Shown here: piece by piece, positions 1-9,078 of the stretch | Position numbering within the stretch: the stretch's first letter is position 1 | Layout: the number at the start of each line of letters is the position of its first letter | NCBI RefSeq assembly: GCF_900606115.1 | Contig: NZ_UWPJ01000041.1 | Location: forward strand, 1-37,338 | Source of the DNA: Pigmentiphaga humi | GTDB taxonomy: Bacteria > Pseudomonadota > Gammaproteobacteria > Burkholderiales > Burkholderiaceae_B | DNA: 37,338 bases | Direction: 5' to 3' | The notes under the pieces: model-generated | What the model saw: only the letters and a program-made list of their open reading frames with translations | What the model was told of the DNA's origin: nothing | The model's database searches: none | Made by a program: the position numbers and the translations under genes

Positions 1-1478
1 GTGCCGCCCGCTCCCCCCGTGCCGCCGATGGCCACCGCCGACGAACCGCCGAAGATGGAGTTGGTCTTGCCCTTGGCCTCGGCATAGCCGCCTACGCCGC
101 CACCCCCGCCCACGGACTGCGCCAGCAGGCCCACCGCGCCACCCGCGGTGGTGTCGTCGGCTATGCCCGCCCGCTCCGCCACGCAGGCGTCGCCGGTACA
201 GAGATCGCCGCGGTTGCTCACCGTCACCGCGCCGCCGCTGCCGCCGTCGCCGCCGCTGCCGCCTATGGCCGTCGTATGCGTACCTGACGACACCGCCATG
301 CCGCCGCTGCCGCCGCCTCCGCCTATCGACTGGGCATACAGGCTGACTCCCGATGTACCGTAGACCGCGATCGATCCGGAGTTGGTCACCGACACCGTAC
401 CGCCGTTGCCCGCGGTGCCGCCGCTGGCGCCCAGCGCCTTCAAGCCGGCCGCCGCGCCGGCATTGCCGCCCCCGCCGCCCACGGACTGGGCGGCCAGGCC
501 GAATACGCCCGCCGGGTTGCAGCCGGCGGTCTGGCCTTCGGCGCAATCGGCCGCCTGGGGCGAGCCGACGGTCAGCTTGCCGCTGTTGTCCACCGACACC
601 GTGCCGCCATTGCCGCCGTAGCCGCCGCCTCCGCCGTAGCCCTTGGTATTGAGTCCGGCATCGCCGCCGAAGCCGCCTATGCTCTGGGCGGCGATGGCGA
701 TGCCGCCGCCGGTAGTGATGTCGCCGGTATTCTTGATGACCACGGTATTGCCGCTTCCGCCGGGCAGGCCGCTGCCGCCGGTGGCCTTGCCGTTGGACGA
801 ATCGCCGCCCTCGCCGCCTTGGCCGCCCGCGCTCTGCGCCACGATCCCGAAGGCCGTCTGCCCTCCCGTGACCGTGAGCGACACGCTGTTCGTGACGCTG
901 ACCGTGCCGGCATTGCCCGCCGCCCCGCCGTCGCCGGCGCTGTATTGGTCTTTGGCGCGCGTGTTGTCGCCGCCCTTGCCGCCCGTGCCGCCATGGCTCA
1001 ACGCGACGATGCCGGTATTGGCGACCGTATAGCCGCCCGCCGGCGCGCTGCTTCCCGGCGCAACCGTGACCTGGACATTGCCGCCGTTGCCGCCGGGACG
1101 GCCGTCGAAATCCCCCTTGCCGCATTCGCCTTGCGGATCGCCGTTGCCGCCCGCGCCCCCCGTGCCGCCGGAGCTGCCCGCGGCGACGATGGTGCCGGAA
1201 TAGGGATTGGCGGAGGGGTTGTAGGTGACGGCCGCATTGACGGCCGGACCATTCTGGCCTGCCGTCCCGGGAACCGGCCCGGATCGGCATTTGCCGCCGT
1301 CGCCATTGGCATTCTGGCCCGGCGCGCCGTTGGCCCCGGTCTTGAACGTGGTATTGGGGCTGACGTAATAATCCGGCCCTGTCGTCACCGCCTGAGCGAA
1401 GGCCGCCAGCGGCGCGCCGCAACACAACACAGTCCAGCCGGGAACGGCCAGACGGCGCAAAGACACGATTTTGGGCAT
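1..1478 (-). CDS. Glycine-rich repeat surface protein, autotransporter/adhesin-like (N-terminal part, cut by window edge)
   Basis: An open frame runs from an ATG at 1478 to the window edge (492 codons, no stop), so the C-terminus is outside. Residues 1-30 look like a signal peptide: basic start MPKIVSLRR, hydrophobic core, then an AFAQA cleavage site. The rest is dominated by GGxGG runs and by a recurring unit of about 50-70 residues: GNGGTVSVTNSG, then a short strand-like segment, then AQS(I/V)GGGGG. AQS units begin near residues 213, 262, 328, 381 and 452. Such beta-strand repeats are typical of passenger domains of large type V secreted proteins, and I infer a surface or secreted adhesin. 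The barrel domain that would prove autotransport is not in view. A promoter with a palindrome over its -10 lies upstream (1537-1573). The glycine runs superficially resemble mycobacterial PE_PGRS proteins, but the signal peptide and repeat fit Gram-negative export. Confidence 0.8.
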   Translation of the reverse strand, partial: MPKIVSLRRLAVPGWTVLCCGAPLAAFAQAVTTGPDYYVSPNTTFKTGANGAPGQNANGDGGKCRSGPVPGTAGQNGPAVNAAVTYNPSANPYSGTIVAAGSSGGTGGAGGNGDPQGECGKGDFDGRPGGNGGNVQVTVAPGSSAPAGGYTVANTGIVALSHGGTGGKGGDNTRAKDQYSAGDGGAAGNAGTVSVTNSVSLTVTGGQTAFGIVAQSAGGQGGEGGDSSNGKATGGSGLPGGSGNTVVIKNTGDITTGGGIAIAAQSIGGFGGDAGLNTKGYGGGGGYGGNGGTVSVDNSGKLTVGSPQAADCAEGQTAGCNPAGVFGLAAQSVGGGGGNAGAAAGLKALGASGGTAGNGGTVSVTNSGSIAVYGTSGVSLYAQSIGGGGGSGGMAVSSGTHTTAIGGSGGDGGSGGAVTVSNRGDLCTGDACVAERAGIADDTTAGGAVGLLAQSVGGGGGVGGYAEAKGKTNSIFGGSSAVAIGGTGGAGG

Positions 1479-1536
1479 GGCGCGATTTCTTTTGACGAGG
1501 ACGGAAACGCAACCGAAGCCCCCCTCCGATTGCAGC

Positions 1537-1573
1537 GAAACACATGTTACATGATGTTTCTTTCAATCTTCAA
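1537..1573 (-). promoter_or_regulatory. Putative promoter and palindromic operator of the glycine-rich surface protein gene
   Basis: On the minus strand TTGAAG (1573-1568) and TAACAT (1549-1544) are 18 bp apart, placing the transcript start about 60 nt before the ATG at 1478. An inverted repeat GAAACA...TGTTTC (1537-1560, 12-bp centre containing CATGTTACATG) covers the -10, which suggests a regulator binding site. No regulator is identified. Confidence 0.4.
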
Positions 1574-1694
1574 ATAAATTTCCGAGGCCCGGAAAGCGGC
1601 CTGAAAAAATCCTCATCACCTCCGCAGCCCTAGGAAAAACCCGCCCCAGCCCACGTAGTACCGCGGTTTCCACGGCTTTGCGCGGGAAACTCGG

Positions 1695-1723
1695 TTGACG
1701 GGTTTTCGGATAGCCCGTATAAC
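1695..1723 (+). promoter_or_regulatory. Promoter of the cold-shock gene
   Basis: TTGACG (1695-1700) and TATAAC (1718-1723) are separated by 17 bp, close to the sigma-70 consensus. Transcription would start near 1730, leaving a leader of about 120 nt before the ATG at 1853. Long structured leaders are typical of CspA-type mRNAs. The remaining 1479-1694 stretch holds only the divergent surface-protein promoter. Confidence 0.6.
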
Positions 1724-1852
1724 GGCGGGGCATGATTTTCAAGCGTACGAGTTGCTGTACAAGTGCTTACCTCTGCGGTACGGGTTGTTGGTCTCTTTCC
1801 TTGATTGTCTTGCTCGCTTTTTTTCTAGTTATTCATGTCAAGGATGGACATT

Positions 1853-2056
1853 ATGGAAACCGGTACCGTCAAATGGTTCAACGACGCCAAGGGCTTTGGC
1901 TTCATCACGGCTGATTCGGGCGGCGACGACCTGTTCGCGCACTTCTCCGAAATCCGCATCGATGGCTTCAAGAGCCTGCAAGAAAACCAAAAGGTCAAGT
2001 TCGACATCACCGTCGGCCCCAAGGGTCGCCAGGCTTCGAACATCCAGCCTATCTAA
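1853..2056 (+). CDS. cspA: Cold-shock protein, CspA family
   Basis: A 67-residue protein beginning [18 protein letters not shown], the usual length and start of bacterial CspA-type single-domain OB-fold proteins. The RNA-binding motifs are visible: RNP1-like KGFGFI and RNP2-like DLFAHF. These proteins bind single-stranded RNA or DNA and act as RNA chaperones. The start at 1853 is preferred over the in-frame ATG at 1835 because AAGGA (1840-1844) lies 8 bases before it and the protein then has the family length. It stands alone, with its own promoter, a long leader and a strong terminator. Whether it is cold-induced or constitutive cannot be told from sequence; several paralogues are usual, so the symbol is generic. 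Confidence 0.93.
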   Translation: METGTVKWFNDAKGFGFITADSGGDDLFAHFSEIRIDGFKSLQENQKVKFDITVGPKGRQASNIQPI

Positions 2057-2094
2057 GCCGTACGCCTAGCGGCTCGCGCCGCTGGCAAATACGC

Positions 2095-2121
2095 AAAAAC
2101 CCCCGCTTGGCGGGGGTTTTT
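2095..2121. terminator. Intrinsic terminator between cspA and uvrD
   Basis: A run of five A, then CCCCCG, a CTTGG loop and CGGGGG, then TTTTT. The A and T tracts flank the stem symmetrically, so it can work for cspA on the plus strand and for uvrD on the minus strand. Confidence 0.85.
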
Positions 2122-2127
2122 CATTAT

Positions 2128-2149
2128 GGGCGGCGCAGATGCGCCGCCC
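2128..2149. terminator. Additional hairpin downstream of uvrD
   Basis: A 9-bp perfect stem GGGCGGCGC / GCGCCGCCC with an AGAT loop, between the cspA terminator and the uvrD stop. It lacks a T tract of its own. It may add to uvrD termination or protect the 3' end. Confidence 0.4.
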
Positions 2150-2168
2150 TCCGTTCGATCCGGGGTTT

Positions 2169-4454
2169 CTACTCCAATCTAGCGATGGCCAATGCCAGCG
2201 TTTTGGTCCCCACCGCGCCGAACTTCACCTGGACCTGCGCGTCCTGCCCGCTGCCCTGCAGATTGATGATGACGCCCTCGCCGAACTTCGGATGCGTCAC
2301 GCTCTGCCCCACCTTGAAAGTCTTGCCGCCGATCTCGACGCCGGTGTCCACCGTGCGGCGGCTGGAATAGCCTTCCGACGATCCCATATAGGGCGCGTCC
2401 TTGCCGGCGCGGGAAAATCCCCCCCGGCTGCCGGCGTCCTCGCCCCAGGCCGAGCGCCCCCAGCCGCCCGCGGTGTCGACCGCCTTGGCGCGTCCCTGCT
2501 GGGGCGTCAGCCACTTGAGCGACTCCTCGGGCACTTCCGACAGAAAGCGCGAGCGCATGTTGTAGCGCGTCTGGCCATGCAGCATGCGGGTCTGCGAGAA
2601 GCTCAGGTAGAGGCGCTCGCGCGCCCGCGTCACGGCCACGTACATCAGGCGGCGCTCTTCTTCCAGGCCCGACTGCTCGAGAATGCTGTTCTCGTGGGGG
2701 AACAATCCTTCCTCCAGCCCGGTGATGAAGACGGCCTCGAACTCCAGCCCCTTGGCAGCATGCACGGTCATCAGCTGCACCGCGTCCTGGCCTTCGCTGG
2801 CCTGGTTGTCGCCCGCCTCCAGCGCCGCGTGCGCCAGGAAGGCCGCCAGCGGCGACGGCAGTTCGATGCCGGCATCGGGCAGGGGCTGCGCCAGGTTGCC
2901 GGCGTCGGTCAGCGCATAGCCGTCCTCGGCCGCAAAGGCCGCGGCCGCGTTGACCAGTTCGCGCAGGTTCTCGACCCGTTCCGCGCCCTCTTTTTCCTGC
3001 AAATAGTGCTGGATCAGGCCGCTGGTCTCGATCACGCTGCCGACGATCTCGTGCAGCGGCAGGTTCTGCGTCTCGAAGCGCATGCGGTCGATCAGCCCGG
3101 CGAACTGCGCCAGGTTGTTGCCGCCGCGCCCGGGCACCTGGGCCACCGCCGCGTACAGGCTGCAGCCGTGCAGGCGGGCGATGTCGGCCTGCTGCTCCAG
3201 CGTGCGCGCGCCGATGCCGCGCGCCGGGAAATTGACCACCCGCATCCAGGCGGTGTCGTCGTGCGGATTTTCCATCAGCCGCAGGTAGGCCAGCGCGTGC
3301 TTGACCTCCTGGCGCTCGAAGAAGCGCAGGCCGCCGTAGACCTTGTAGGGAATGCCGGCCGAGAACAGCGCGTGCTCGAGCACGCGCGACTGCGCGTTGC
3401 TGCGGTACAGGATGGCGATCTCGCGGCGCAGCCGCCCTTCGCCGACCAGCGAGCGGATCTCCTCGAGCACCCACTGCGCTTCCTGCGCGTCGGACATGGA
3501 CTCGTAGACGCGGATGGGCTCGCCGTGGCCCTGGTCGGTCCACAGGTTCTTGCCCAGCCGGCCCGAGTTGTTGCGGATCAGCGTATTGGCCGCATCCAGG
3601 ATGTGGCCGTGCGAACGGTAGTTCTGCTCCAGGCGGATGACCTGCTCGCCGGCGAAGTCGCGCTCGAACTCGGCCATGTTGCCGACGTTGGCGCCGCGGA
3701 AGGCGTAGATCGACTGGTCGTCGTCGCCCACCGCGAAGATCGCCGCGCCGCCGCCGGCCAGCAGCTTGAGCCAGCGGTACTGCAGGCGGTTGGTGTCCTG
3801 GAATTCGTCCACCAGGATGTGGCGGAAACGGTGCTGGTAATGCTCGCGGATCGGCGCGTTGTGCGCCAGCAGCTCGTAGCAGCGCAGCAGCAGTTCGGGG
3901 AAATCGACCACGCCCTCGCGCTGGCACTGGGCGTCGTACATGCCGTAGAGCTCGACCATCTGGCGGTTGAAGCTGTCGTAGGCCTCGACCTGGGTATGGC
4001 GCAGCCCTTCTTCTTTGGCATTGTTGATGAAGTGCTGCAGCTGGCGCGGCGGGTATTTCTCATCGTCCACGCCCGCGCCCTTGAGCAGGCGCTTGATGGC
4101 CGAGAGCTGGTCGGCCGTATCCAGGATCTGGAAAGTCTGCGGCAGGCCGGCGTCGCGGTAGTGGGCGCGCAGCATGCGGTTGCACAGCCCGTGGAACGTG
4201 CCTATCCACATGCCGCGCGTGTTGATGGGCAGCATCGCGCTCATGCGCGTGAGCATTTCGCGCGCGGCCTTGTTCGTGAAGGTCACCGCCATCAACCCAT
4301 GCGGGCTGACCTGGCCGGTCTGGATCAGCCAGGCCATGCGCGTGGTGAGCACCCGCGTCTTGCCGCTGCCGGCGCCGGCCAGCACCAGGGCGTGGCGCGG
4401 TTCGATGGTGACGGCGGCGTGCTGGGGGGCGTTGAGATGATCGAGCAGGGACAT
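2169..4454 (-). CDS. uvrD: ATP-dependent DNA helicase UvrD (helicase II, SF1A)
   Basis: A 761-residue 3'-5' DNA helicase, close to the family length of about 720-780. Walker A GAGSGKT is at residues 27-33, TFTNKAA (motif Ia) near 58-64, DEFQDT (Walker B, motif II) at 216-221, GDDDQSIYAFRGA (motif III) at 243-255, and VAVTRAR (motif VI) in the second RecA domain. The C-terminal stretch VGQSVTHPKFGEGVI is the Tudor-like tail of UvrD/PcrA and argues for UvrD rather than Rep. Its role is strand displacement in nucleotide excision and mismatch repair and clearing RecA or stalled forks. It is transcribed divergently from leuS with a gap of about 130 bp and converges on cspA. Confidence 0.93.
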   Translation of the reverse strand: MSLLDHLNAPQHAAVTIEPRHALVLAGAGSGKTRVLTTRMAWLIQTGQVSPHGLMAVTFTNKAAREMLTRMSAMLPINTRGMWIGTFHGLCNRMLRAHYRDAGLPQTFQILDTADQLSAIKRLLKGAGVDDEKYPPRQLQHFINNAKEEGLRHTQVEAYDSFNRQMVELYGMYDAQCQREGVVDFPELLLRCYELLAHNAPIREHYQHRFRHILVDEFQDTNRLQYRWLKLLAGGGAAIFAVGDDDQSIYAFRGANVGNMAEFERDFAGEQVIRLEQNYRSHGHILDAANTLIRNNSGRLGKNLWTDQGHGEPIRVYESMSDAQEAQWVLEEIRSLVGEGRLRREIAILYRSNAQSRVLEHALFSAGIPYKVYGGLRFFERQEVKHALAYLRLMENPHDDTAWMRVVNFPARGIGARTLEQQADIARLHGCSLYAAVAQVPGRGGNNLAQFAGLIDRMRFETQNLPLHEIVGSVIETSGLIQHYLQEKEGAERVENLRELVNAAAAFAAEDGYALTDAGNLAQPLPDAGIELPSPLAAFLAHAALEAGDNQASEGQDAVQLMTVHAAKGLEFEAVFITGLEEGLFPHENSILEQSGLEEERRLMYVAVTRARERLYLSFSQTRMLHGQTRYNMRSRFLSEVPEESLKWLTPQQGRAKAVDTAGGWGRSAWGEDAGSRGGFSRAGKDAPYMGSSEGYSSRRTVDTGVEIGGKTFKVGQSVTHPKFGEGVIINLQGSGQDAQVQVKFGAVGTKTLALAIARLE

Positions 4455-4523
4455 GGGAACGGCGGAAACGAAGGAAGCGCCTGGCAGTCTAGCACTCCCC
4501 CGCCCGGGCGGCGGCCGGTCTCC

Positions 4524-4529
4524 TATAAT
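4524..4529 (+). promoter_or_regulatory. Candidate -10 box of the leuS operon
   Basis: A perfect TATAAT lies 60 bp before the leuS start in otherwise very GC-rich DNA. No convincing -35 is seen 16-18 bp upstream, so the promoter is only partly supported. Confidence 0.4.
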
Positions 4530-4588
4530 CTAGGGTTGCGCCGCAAGATGGCCAGCGCTTTGCCCAGGGCCCCGGCCCCTTCTTCACT

Positions 4589-7264
4589 ATGCCCATGGAT
4601 ACCATGCAGGAACGCTACGCTCCGACCGAGATCGAATCCACCGCCCAGAAGCACTGGGAAGCGACCAACGCCTACCTGACGGCCGAGCACGCGAAGAACC
4701 CCGACGGCTCCGAGAAGCCCAAGTTCTACGCGTGTTCGATGCTGCCCTATCCCAGCGGCAAGCTGCACATGGGCCACGTGCGCAACTACACCATCAACGA
4801 CGCCATGTACCGGCAGTTGCGGATGAAGGGCTACAACGTGCTGATGCCCATGGGCTGGGACGCCTTCGGCATGCCGGCCGAGAACGCCGCCATCAAGTCC
4901 AAGGTGCCGCCCGCCAAGTGGACCTACGACAACATCGCCTACATGAAGAAGCAGATGAAGGCGATGGGACTGGGCATAGACTGGTCGCGCGAAATGGCCG
5001 CCTGCGATCCGAAGTACTACAAGTGGAACCAGTGGCTGTTCCTGAAGATGCTGGAAAAAGGCGTGGCCTACCGCAAGACCCAGGTGGTCAACTGGGATCC
5101 GGTGGACCAGACCGTGCTGGCCAACGAACAGGTCATCGACGGCCGCGGTTGGCGCTCGGGCGCGCTGGTCGAGAAGCGCGAGATCCCGGGCTACTACCTG
5201 CGCATCACCGACTACGCCGAGGAATTGCTCTCCGAGGTGCGCGACAACCTGACCGGCTGGCCCGAGCGGGTCCGCCTGATGCAGGAACACTGGATAGGCA
5301 AGAGCGAAGGCACCCGCTTCGCCTTCACGCACGACATCCGCGACGCCGCCGGCCAGTTGATCCAGGACGGCCGCATGTACGTATTCACCACGCGCGCCGA
5401 CACCATCATGGGCGTGACCTTCTGCGCCGTCGCCCCCGAGCACCCGCTGGCCGCGCACGCCGCCGCCGGCAACCCGGCGCTGGCCGCCTTCATCGAGGAA
5501 TGCCGCAAGGGCGGCGTGACCGAGGCCGAGCTGGCCACGCGCGACAAGGAAGGCATGCCCACGGGCCTGTCGGTCGTTCACCCGCTGACCGGCGAAGCGG
5601 TGCCGGTCTGGGTCGGCAACTACGTGCTGATGAGCTACGGCGAAGGCGCGGTGATGGGCGTGCCCGCCCACGACGAGCGCGACTTCACCTTCGCCCGGAA
5701 GTACGGCCTGCCGATCAAGCAGGTCATCGCCGCCGACGGCCAGGAATTCTCCACCGGGGCGTGGCAGGAGTGGTACGGCGACAAGCAGGCCGCCCGCACC
5801 GTGAACTCGGGCAAGTACGACGGGCTGGCCTACCAGCAGGCGGTCGACGCCATCGCCGCCGACCTCGCCGCCAAGGGCCTGGGCGAGAAGCGCACCACCT
5901 TCCGCCTGCGCGACTGGGGCATCTCGCGCCAGCGCTACTGGGGCACCCCCATCCCCATCATCCACTGCGAGGCCTGCGGCCCGGTGCCGGTGCCCGAGAA
6001 GGACCTGCCCGTGGTGCTGCCCGACGACCTGATCCCGGACGGCAGCGGCAACCCGCTGGCCAAGAGCGAAGCCTTCCTGAGGTGCGCCTGCCCGCAGTGC
6101 GGCAAGCCCGCGCGGCGCGAGACCGACACGATGGACACCTTCGTGGATTCGTCGTGGTACTTCATGCGCTATACCTCGCCGGGCAACGACGAGGCCATGG
6201 TCGATGCGCGCAACGACTACTGGATGCCGATGGACCAGTACATCGGCGGCATCGAGCACGCCGTGCTGCACCTGCTGTACGCGCGTTTCTGGACCAAGGT
6301 CATGCGCGACATGGGGCTGGTCAAGTTCGGCGAGCCCTTCACCAAGCTGCTGACCCAGGGCATGGTGCTCAACCACATCTATTCGCGCCGCAACGAGAAA
6401 GGCGGCATCGAGTACTTCTGGCCCGAAGAGGTCGAGAACATCCACGACGCCAAGGGCGCCATCGTCGGCGCCAGGCTCAAGGCCGACGGCTCGCCGGTGG
6501 ACTACGGCGGCGTGGGCACCATGTCCAAGTCCAAGAACAACGGCGTCGATCCGCAGTCGCTGATCGACACCCAGGGCGCGGACACCGCCCGCCTGTTCGT
6601 GATGTTCGCCAGCCCGCCCGAACAGACGCTCGAATGGTCGGGCTCGGGCGTCGACGGCGCGCACCGCTTCCTGCGCCGGCTGTGGAATTTCTGCCATGCC
6701 AGCCAGGGCCGCATCCAGGCCGCGCTGGGCCGCGGCATGCCCGCCGACTGGTCGGCCGCCGCGCCGGCGGTCAAGACCCTGCGCCGCGACGTCCACGCGA
6801 TCCTGAAGCAGGCCGACTACGATTACCAGCGCATCCAGTACAACACCGTGGTGTCGGCCAGCATGAAGCTGCTGAACACGCTGGAAGACGCCGGGGTCGA
6901 AGGCGAACTGGGCGACGCGGCGCTGGCCGAAGGCACGCGCATCCTGCTGTCGGTGCTCTACCCCATCGTGCCGCACATCACCTGGCAGGCCTGGAACGAC
7001 CTCGGCCTGGCCGGCGCCTGCGGCGACCTGCTCGATGCCGCCTGGCCGCAGTTGGACGAAGCCGCCCTGATCACCGACGAAGTCGAACTGATGCTGCAGG
7101 TCAACGGCAAGCTGCGCGGCGCGCTGTCGGTGCCCAGCAGCGCCGACAAGGCCGCCATCGAAGGCATCGCGGTCGGCCACGAGGCCGTCGCGAAATTCCT
7201 CGAAGGCCGTCCGCCCAAGCGCGTGATCGTCGTTCCGGGCAAGCTGGTCAACGTAGTGGGGTAA
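4589..7264 (+). CDS. leuS: Leucyl-tRNA synthetase
   Basis: Class Ia aminoacyl-tRNA synthetase that charges tRNA-Leu. The HIGH-type signature is HMGH at residues 60-63, after PYPSGKL. The KMSKS loop is MSKSKNN at about 645-651. The CP1 editing domain lies between them, and [12 protein letters not shown] marks the return to the catalytic core. The reading allows 891 residues from ATG 4589; ATGs at 4595 and 4604 are also possible. The ATG at 4604 ([12 protein letters not shown]) matches the usual bacterial LeuS N-terminus best, giving 886 residues. No strong ribosome binding site separates them. First gene of a run with lptE, holA and proA, an arrangement common in beta- and gammaproteobacteria. 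Confidence 0.96.
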   Translation: MPMDTMQERYAPTEIESTAQKHWEATNAYLTAEHAKNPDGSEKPKFYACSMLPYPSGKLHMGHVRNYTINDAMYRQLRMKGYNVLMPMGWDAFGMPAENAAIKSKVPPAKWTYDNIAYMKKQMKAMGLGIDWSREMAACDPKYYKWNQWLFLKMLEKGVAYRKTQVVNWDPVDQTVLANEQVIDGRGWRSGALVEKREIPGYYLRITDYAEELLSEVRDNLTGWPERVRLMQEHWIGKSEGTRFAFTHDIRDAAGQLIQDGRMYVFTTRADTIMGVTFCAVAPEHPLAAHAAAGNPALAAFIEECRKGGVTEAELATRDKEGMPTGLSVVHPLTGEAVPVWVGNYVLMSYGEGAVMGVPAHDERDFTFARKYGLPIKQVIAADGQEFSTGAWQEWYGDKQAARTVNSGKYDGLAYQQAVDAIAADLAAKGLGEKRTTFRLRDWGISRQRYWGTPIPIIHCEACGPVPVPEKDLPVVLPDDLIPDGSGNPLAKSEAFLRCACPQCGKPARRETDTMDTFVDSSWYFMRYTSPGNDEAMVDARNDYWMPMDQYIGGIEHAVLHLLYARFWTKVMRDMGLVKFGEPFTKLLTQGMVLNHIYSRRNEKGGIEYFWPEEVENIHDAKGAIVGARLKADGSPVDYGGVGTMSKSKNNGVDPQSLIDTQGADTARLFVMFASPPEQTLEWSGSGVDGAHRFLRRLWNFCHASQGRIQAALGRGMPADWSAAAPAVKTLRRDVHAILKQADYDYQRIQYNTVVSASMKLLNTLEDAGVEGELGDAALAEGTRILLSVLYPIVPHITWQAWNDLGLAGACGDLLDAAWPQLDEAALITDEVELMLQVNGKLRGALSVPSSADKAAIEGIAVGHEAVAKFLEGRPPKRVIVVPGKLVNVVG

Positions 7265-7294
7265 GAAATTCCCCACAGGTCTCATCATCTAGGA

Positions 7295-7819
7295 ATGCGC
7301 ATGAAACCGTGGTCTTTTTCCGATATGGCTGACGCGCGGCGGCGCTTTTTGCGGGCGGCCGCGGGCGCCGGCGGCCTGGCGCTGCTGACGGGCTGCGGCT
7401 TTGCGCTGCGCGGCACGGCGAACCTGCCGTTCTCGACCCTGTACATCGGCGCCAGCGACACCTCGGAAATGGGCGCGCAGTTGCGCAGATATGTGCGCAA
7501 TACGACCAACACCCAGGTGGTCGAGGACCCGCGCCAGGCCCAGGCGCAATTGCAGATACTGAGTGAAACCCGCGAGCGCAGCATCCTGACGCTGGACGCC
7601 GCCGGACGCGTGCGCGAGTACGAGCTGCGCTACCTGCTGAGCTTCCGCGTGCAGGGCAACGGCCGGGAATACATCCCCGACACCACCATCGCCCTGAAGC
7701 GCGACATCACCTTCGCCGACGCCAACACCCTGGCCAAGGACAGCGAAGCCAACCTGCTCTACCGTGACATGCAGAACGAGGCGGTGCAGCAGGTGCTGCG
7801 GCGCATGGCCGCAATATGA
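7295..7819 (+). CDS. lptE: LPS-assembly lipoprotein LptE
   Basis: A 174-residue outer-membrane lipoprotein that plugs the LptD barrel and helps place LPS in the outer leaflet. The N-terminus has basic residues, a hydrophobic stretch and the lipobox LTGC with the lipidated cysteine at residue 34, directly followed by GFALRG, a typical LptE (RlpB) start. The internal ATG at 7301 or the one at 7325 could be the true start: the 33 residues before Cys are slightly long, and the arginine run DARRRFLRAAAG even resembles a short Tat-like leader. It lies 30 bp after leuS and before holA, the classic order. An intergenic repeat follows its stop directly. Confidence 0.9.
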   Translation: MRMKPWSFSDMADARRRFLRAAAGAGGLALLTGCGFALRGTANLPFSTLYIGASDTSEMGAQLRRYVRNTTNTQVVEDPRQAQAQLQILSETRERSILTLDAAGRVREYELRYLLSFRVQGNGREYIPDTTIALKRDITFADANTLAKDSEANLLYRDMQNEAVQQVLRRMAAI

Positions 7820-7822
7820 AAG

Positions 7823-8064
7823 CCCCCGCCTACGCGCTTACGCGCGCCCCCCAGGGGGCGGCACTGGCGGACTGGCGGAGCCAGATCCGCTGTGCCCTGG
7901 GTCGGGAGGCGTCATCTCGATCGCAAGCACATCGAAATGAACGGCGGCCACACCCCAGTGCTGCAACACAAAATGTTGCGGCTCAACCCAGGATGCGGTG
8001 GATCCGGCTCCGCCGGTCCACCCGCATCGCCCCCTGGGGGGAGCGCGAAGCGCGTAGGGGGGGG
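7823..8064. repeat. Intergenic repeat family, copy 1: two inverted arms between lptE and holA
   Basis: Left arm 7823-7903 starts with C-rich sequence and TACGCGCTTACGCGCG, then CCCCCCAGGGGG, then a GGCGGACTGG/CCAGATCCGC palindrome and CCCTGGG. Right arm 7987-8064 is its imperfect reverse complement (CCCAGG, GGTGGATCCGGCTCCGCC, CCCCCTGGGGGG, GCGCGAAGCGCG, then G-rich). About 83 bp of unrelated sequence separates them. The right arm ends 2 bp before the holA ATG, so its G-run lies where a ribosome binding site should be. No ORF or transposase is inside. Confidence 0.85.
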
Positions 8065-8066
8065 AC

Positions 8067-9044
8067 ATGAACTCGCTTCATACCGTCACGGGCGATGAGC
8101 CGCTGCTGGTGATCGAGGCTTGCGACGCGTTGCGCGCGGCGGCGACGTCGGAAGGCTTTACGGAGCGCGAGACGGTGGTGGCCGATGCCCGCAGCGATTG
8201 GAATGCGCTGCTGGCCGGGTCGCAGTCGATTTCGCTGTTCGGCGACAAACGGCTGCTGGAGCTGAAGATCCCGACCGGCAAGCCGGGCAAGTCGGGCGGC
8301 GAGGTGATCGTGCGGCTGGCTCGCCAGGCTCCCGCGCAGCAGGGAGAATCCGTGACGGTGGTCATGCTGCCCAAGCTGGACAAGACGACGCGCAACAGCG
8401 CCTGGTTCATGGCCTTGGCCCAGCATGGCAAGGTGATCGAGGTTCCGACCATCGAGCGGCCCATGCTGCCGGGCTGGATAGGCGAGCGCCTGGCCAGGCA
8501 GAAACAGCGCGCCGGCAACGAGGTGCTGCAATGGCTGGCGGACCGTGTCGAAGGCAACCTGCTGGCGGCGCACCAGGAGATCCTCAAGCTCGGCCTGCTC
8601 TATCCCGAAGGCGCGCTGACGCTGGAGCAGGTCCAGGAAGCCGTGATGAACGTCGCGCGCTACGACGTGTTCAAGCTGCGCGACGCCATGCTGGCGGGCG
8701 ATGCCCAGCGGGTGGTCCGGCTGATCGACGGGCTGCGCGCCGAAGGCGAGGCGCTGCCGCTGGTACTGTGGGCGGTCGGCGAGGAAATCCGCCTGCTGGC
8801 GCGGCTGGCCCAGGCCGGCCAGCAAGGCCAGAGCGTGCCGGCGCTGATGCGCACGCTGCGGTTTTTCGGTACGCACGAGCAGCTCGCCAACCAGGCGCTC
8901 CGGCGGATGCCGCCGCAGGCCTGGACCGCGGCGGTCCACCACGCGCACGAGGTGGACAAGATCATCAAAGGCCTGCGCGTTCCCGGACGGCTGCAGGACC
9001 CCTGGCACGAAATCACGCGCCTGGCGCTGCGGCTGGCGGCCTGA
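8067..9044 (+). CDS. holA: DNA polymerase III subunit delta
   Basis: A 325-residue protein matching HolA in length (about 330-345) and in the pattern of its N-terminal half ([14 protein letters not shown], then [12 protein letters not shown]). The delta subunit opens the sliding clamp within the clamp-loader complex. The C-terminal region carries the helical collar seen in clamp-loader proteins. Position directly after lptE supports the call. The only Shine-Dalgarno-like sequence before its ATG is the G-run ending the repeat element. The gap to proA is 34 bp, so the two are probably cotranscribed. Confidence 0.92.
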   Translation: MNSLHTVTGDEPLLVIEACDALRAAATSEGFTERETVVADARSDWNALLAGSQSISLFGDKRLLELKIPTGKPGKSGGEVIVRLARQAPAQQGESVTVVMLPKLDKTTRNSAWFMALAQHGKVIEVPTIERPMLPGWIGERLARQKQRAGNEVLQWLADRVEGNLLAAHQEILKLGLLYPEGALTLEQVQEAVMNVARYDVFKLRDAMLAGDAQRVVRLIDGLRAEGEALPLVLWAVGEEIRLLARLAQAGQQGQSVPALMRTLRFFGTHEQLANQALRRMPPQAWTAAVHHAHEVDKIIKGLRVPGRLQDPWHEITRLALRLAA

Positions 9045-9078
9045 ACGCCGCGCGCCGTCGCAAGGCATTGGAATACTT

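Noticed and set aside
100..1200. Periodic repeats that might be a CRISPR array
   Set aside because: The period is irregular and in codon frame with a glycine-rich protein; no constant repeat with unique spacers.
819..1577. Plus-strand ORF opposite the glycine-rich surface protein gene
   Set aside because: Arg/Ala-rich translation of the complement of glycine codons; no start signals.
2060..2092. Possible small ORF or RNA after cspA
   Set aside because: Only a short GC-rich 3' trailer before the terminator; no signals.
2139..4679. 846-residue ORF opposite uvrD
   Set aside because: Antisense to a clear helicase gene; composition (Arg, Ala, Gly, His, Val rich) is that of a GC-driven shadow and no family motif appears.
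4523..7288. 921-residue ORF opposite leuS
   Set aside because: Shadow of leuS, rich in Gly, His, Val and Ala with no recognisable domain.
7823..8064. Intergenic repeat as an insertion sequence
   Set aside because: Too short, no transposase ORF, and no target-site duplication visible; it fits a non-autonomous palindromic element better.
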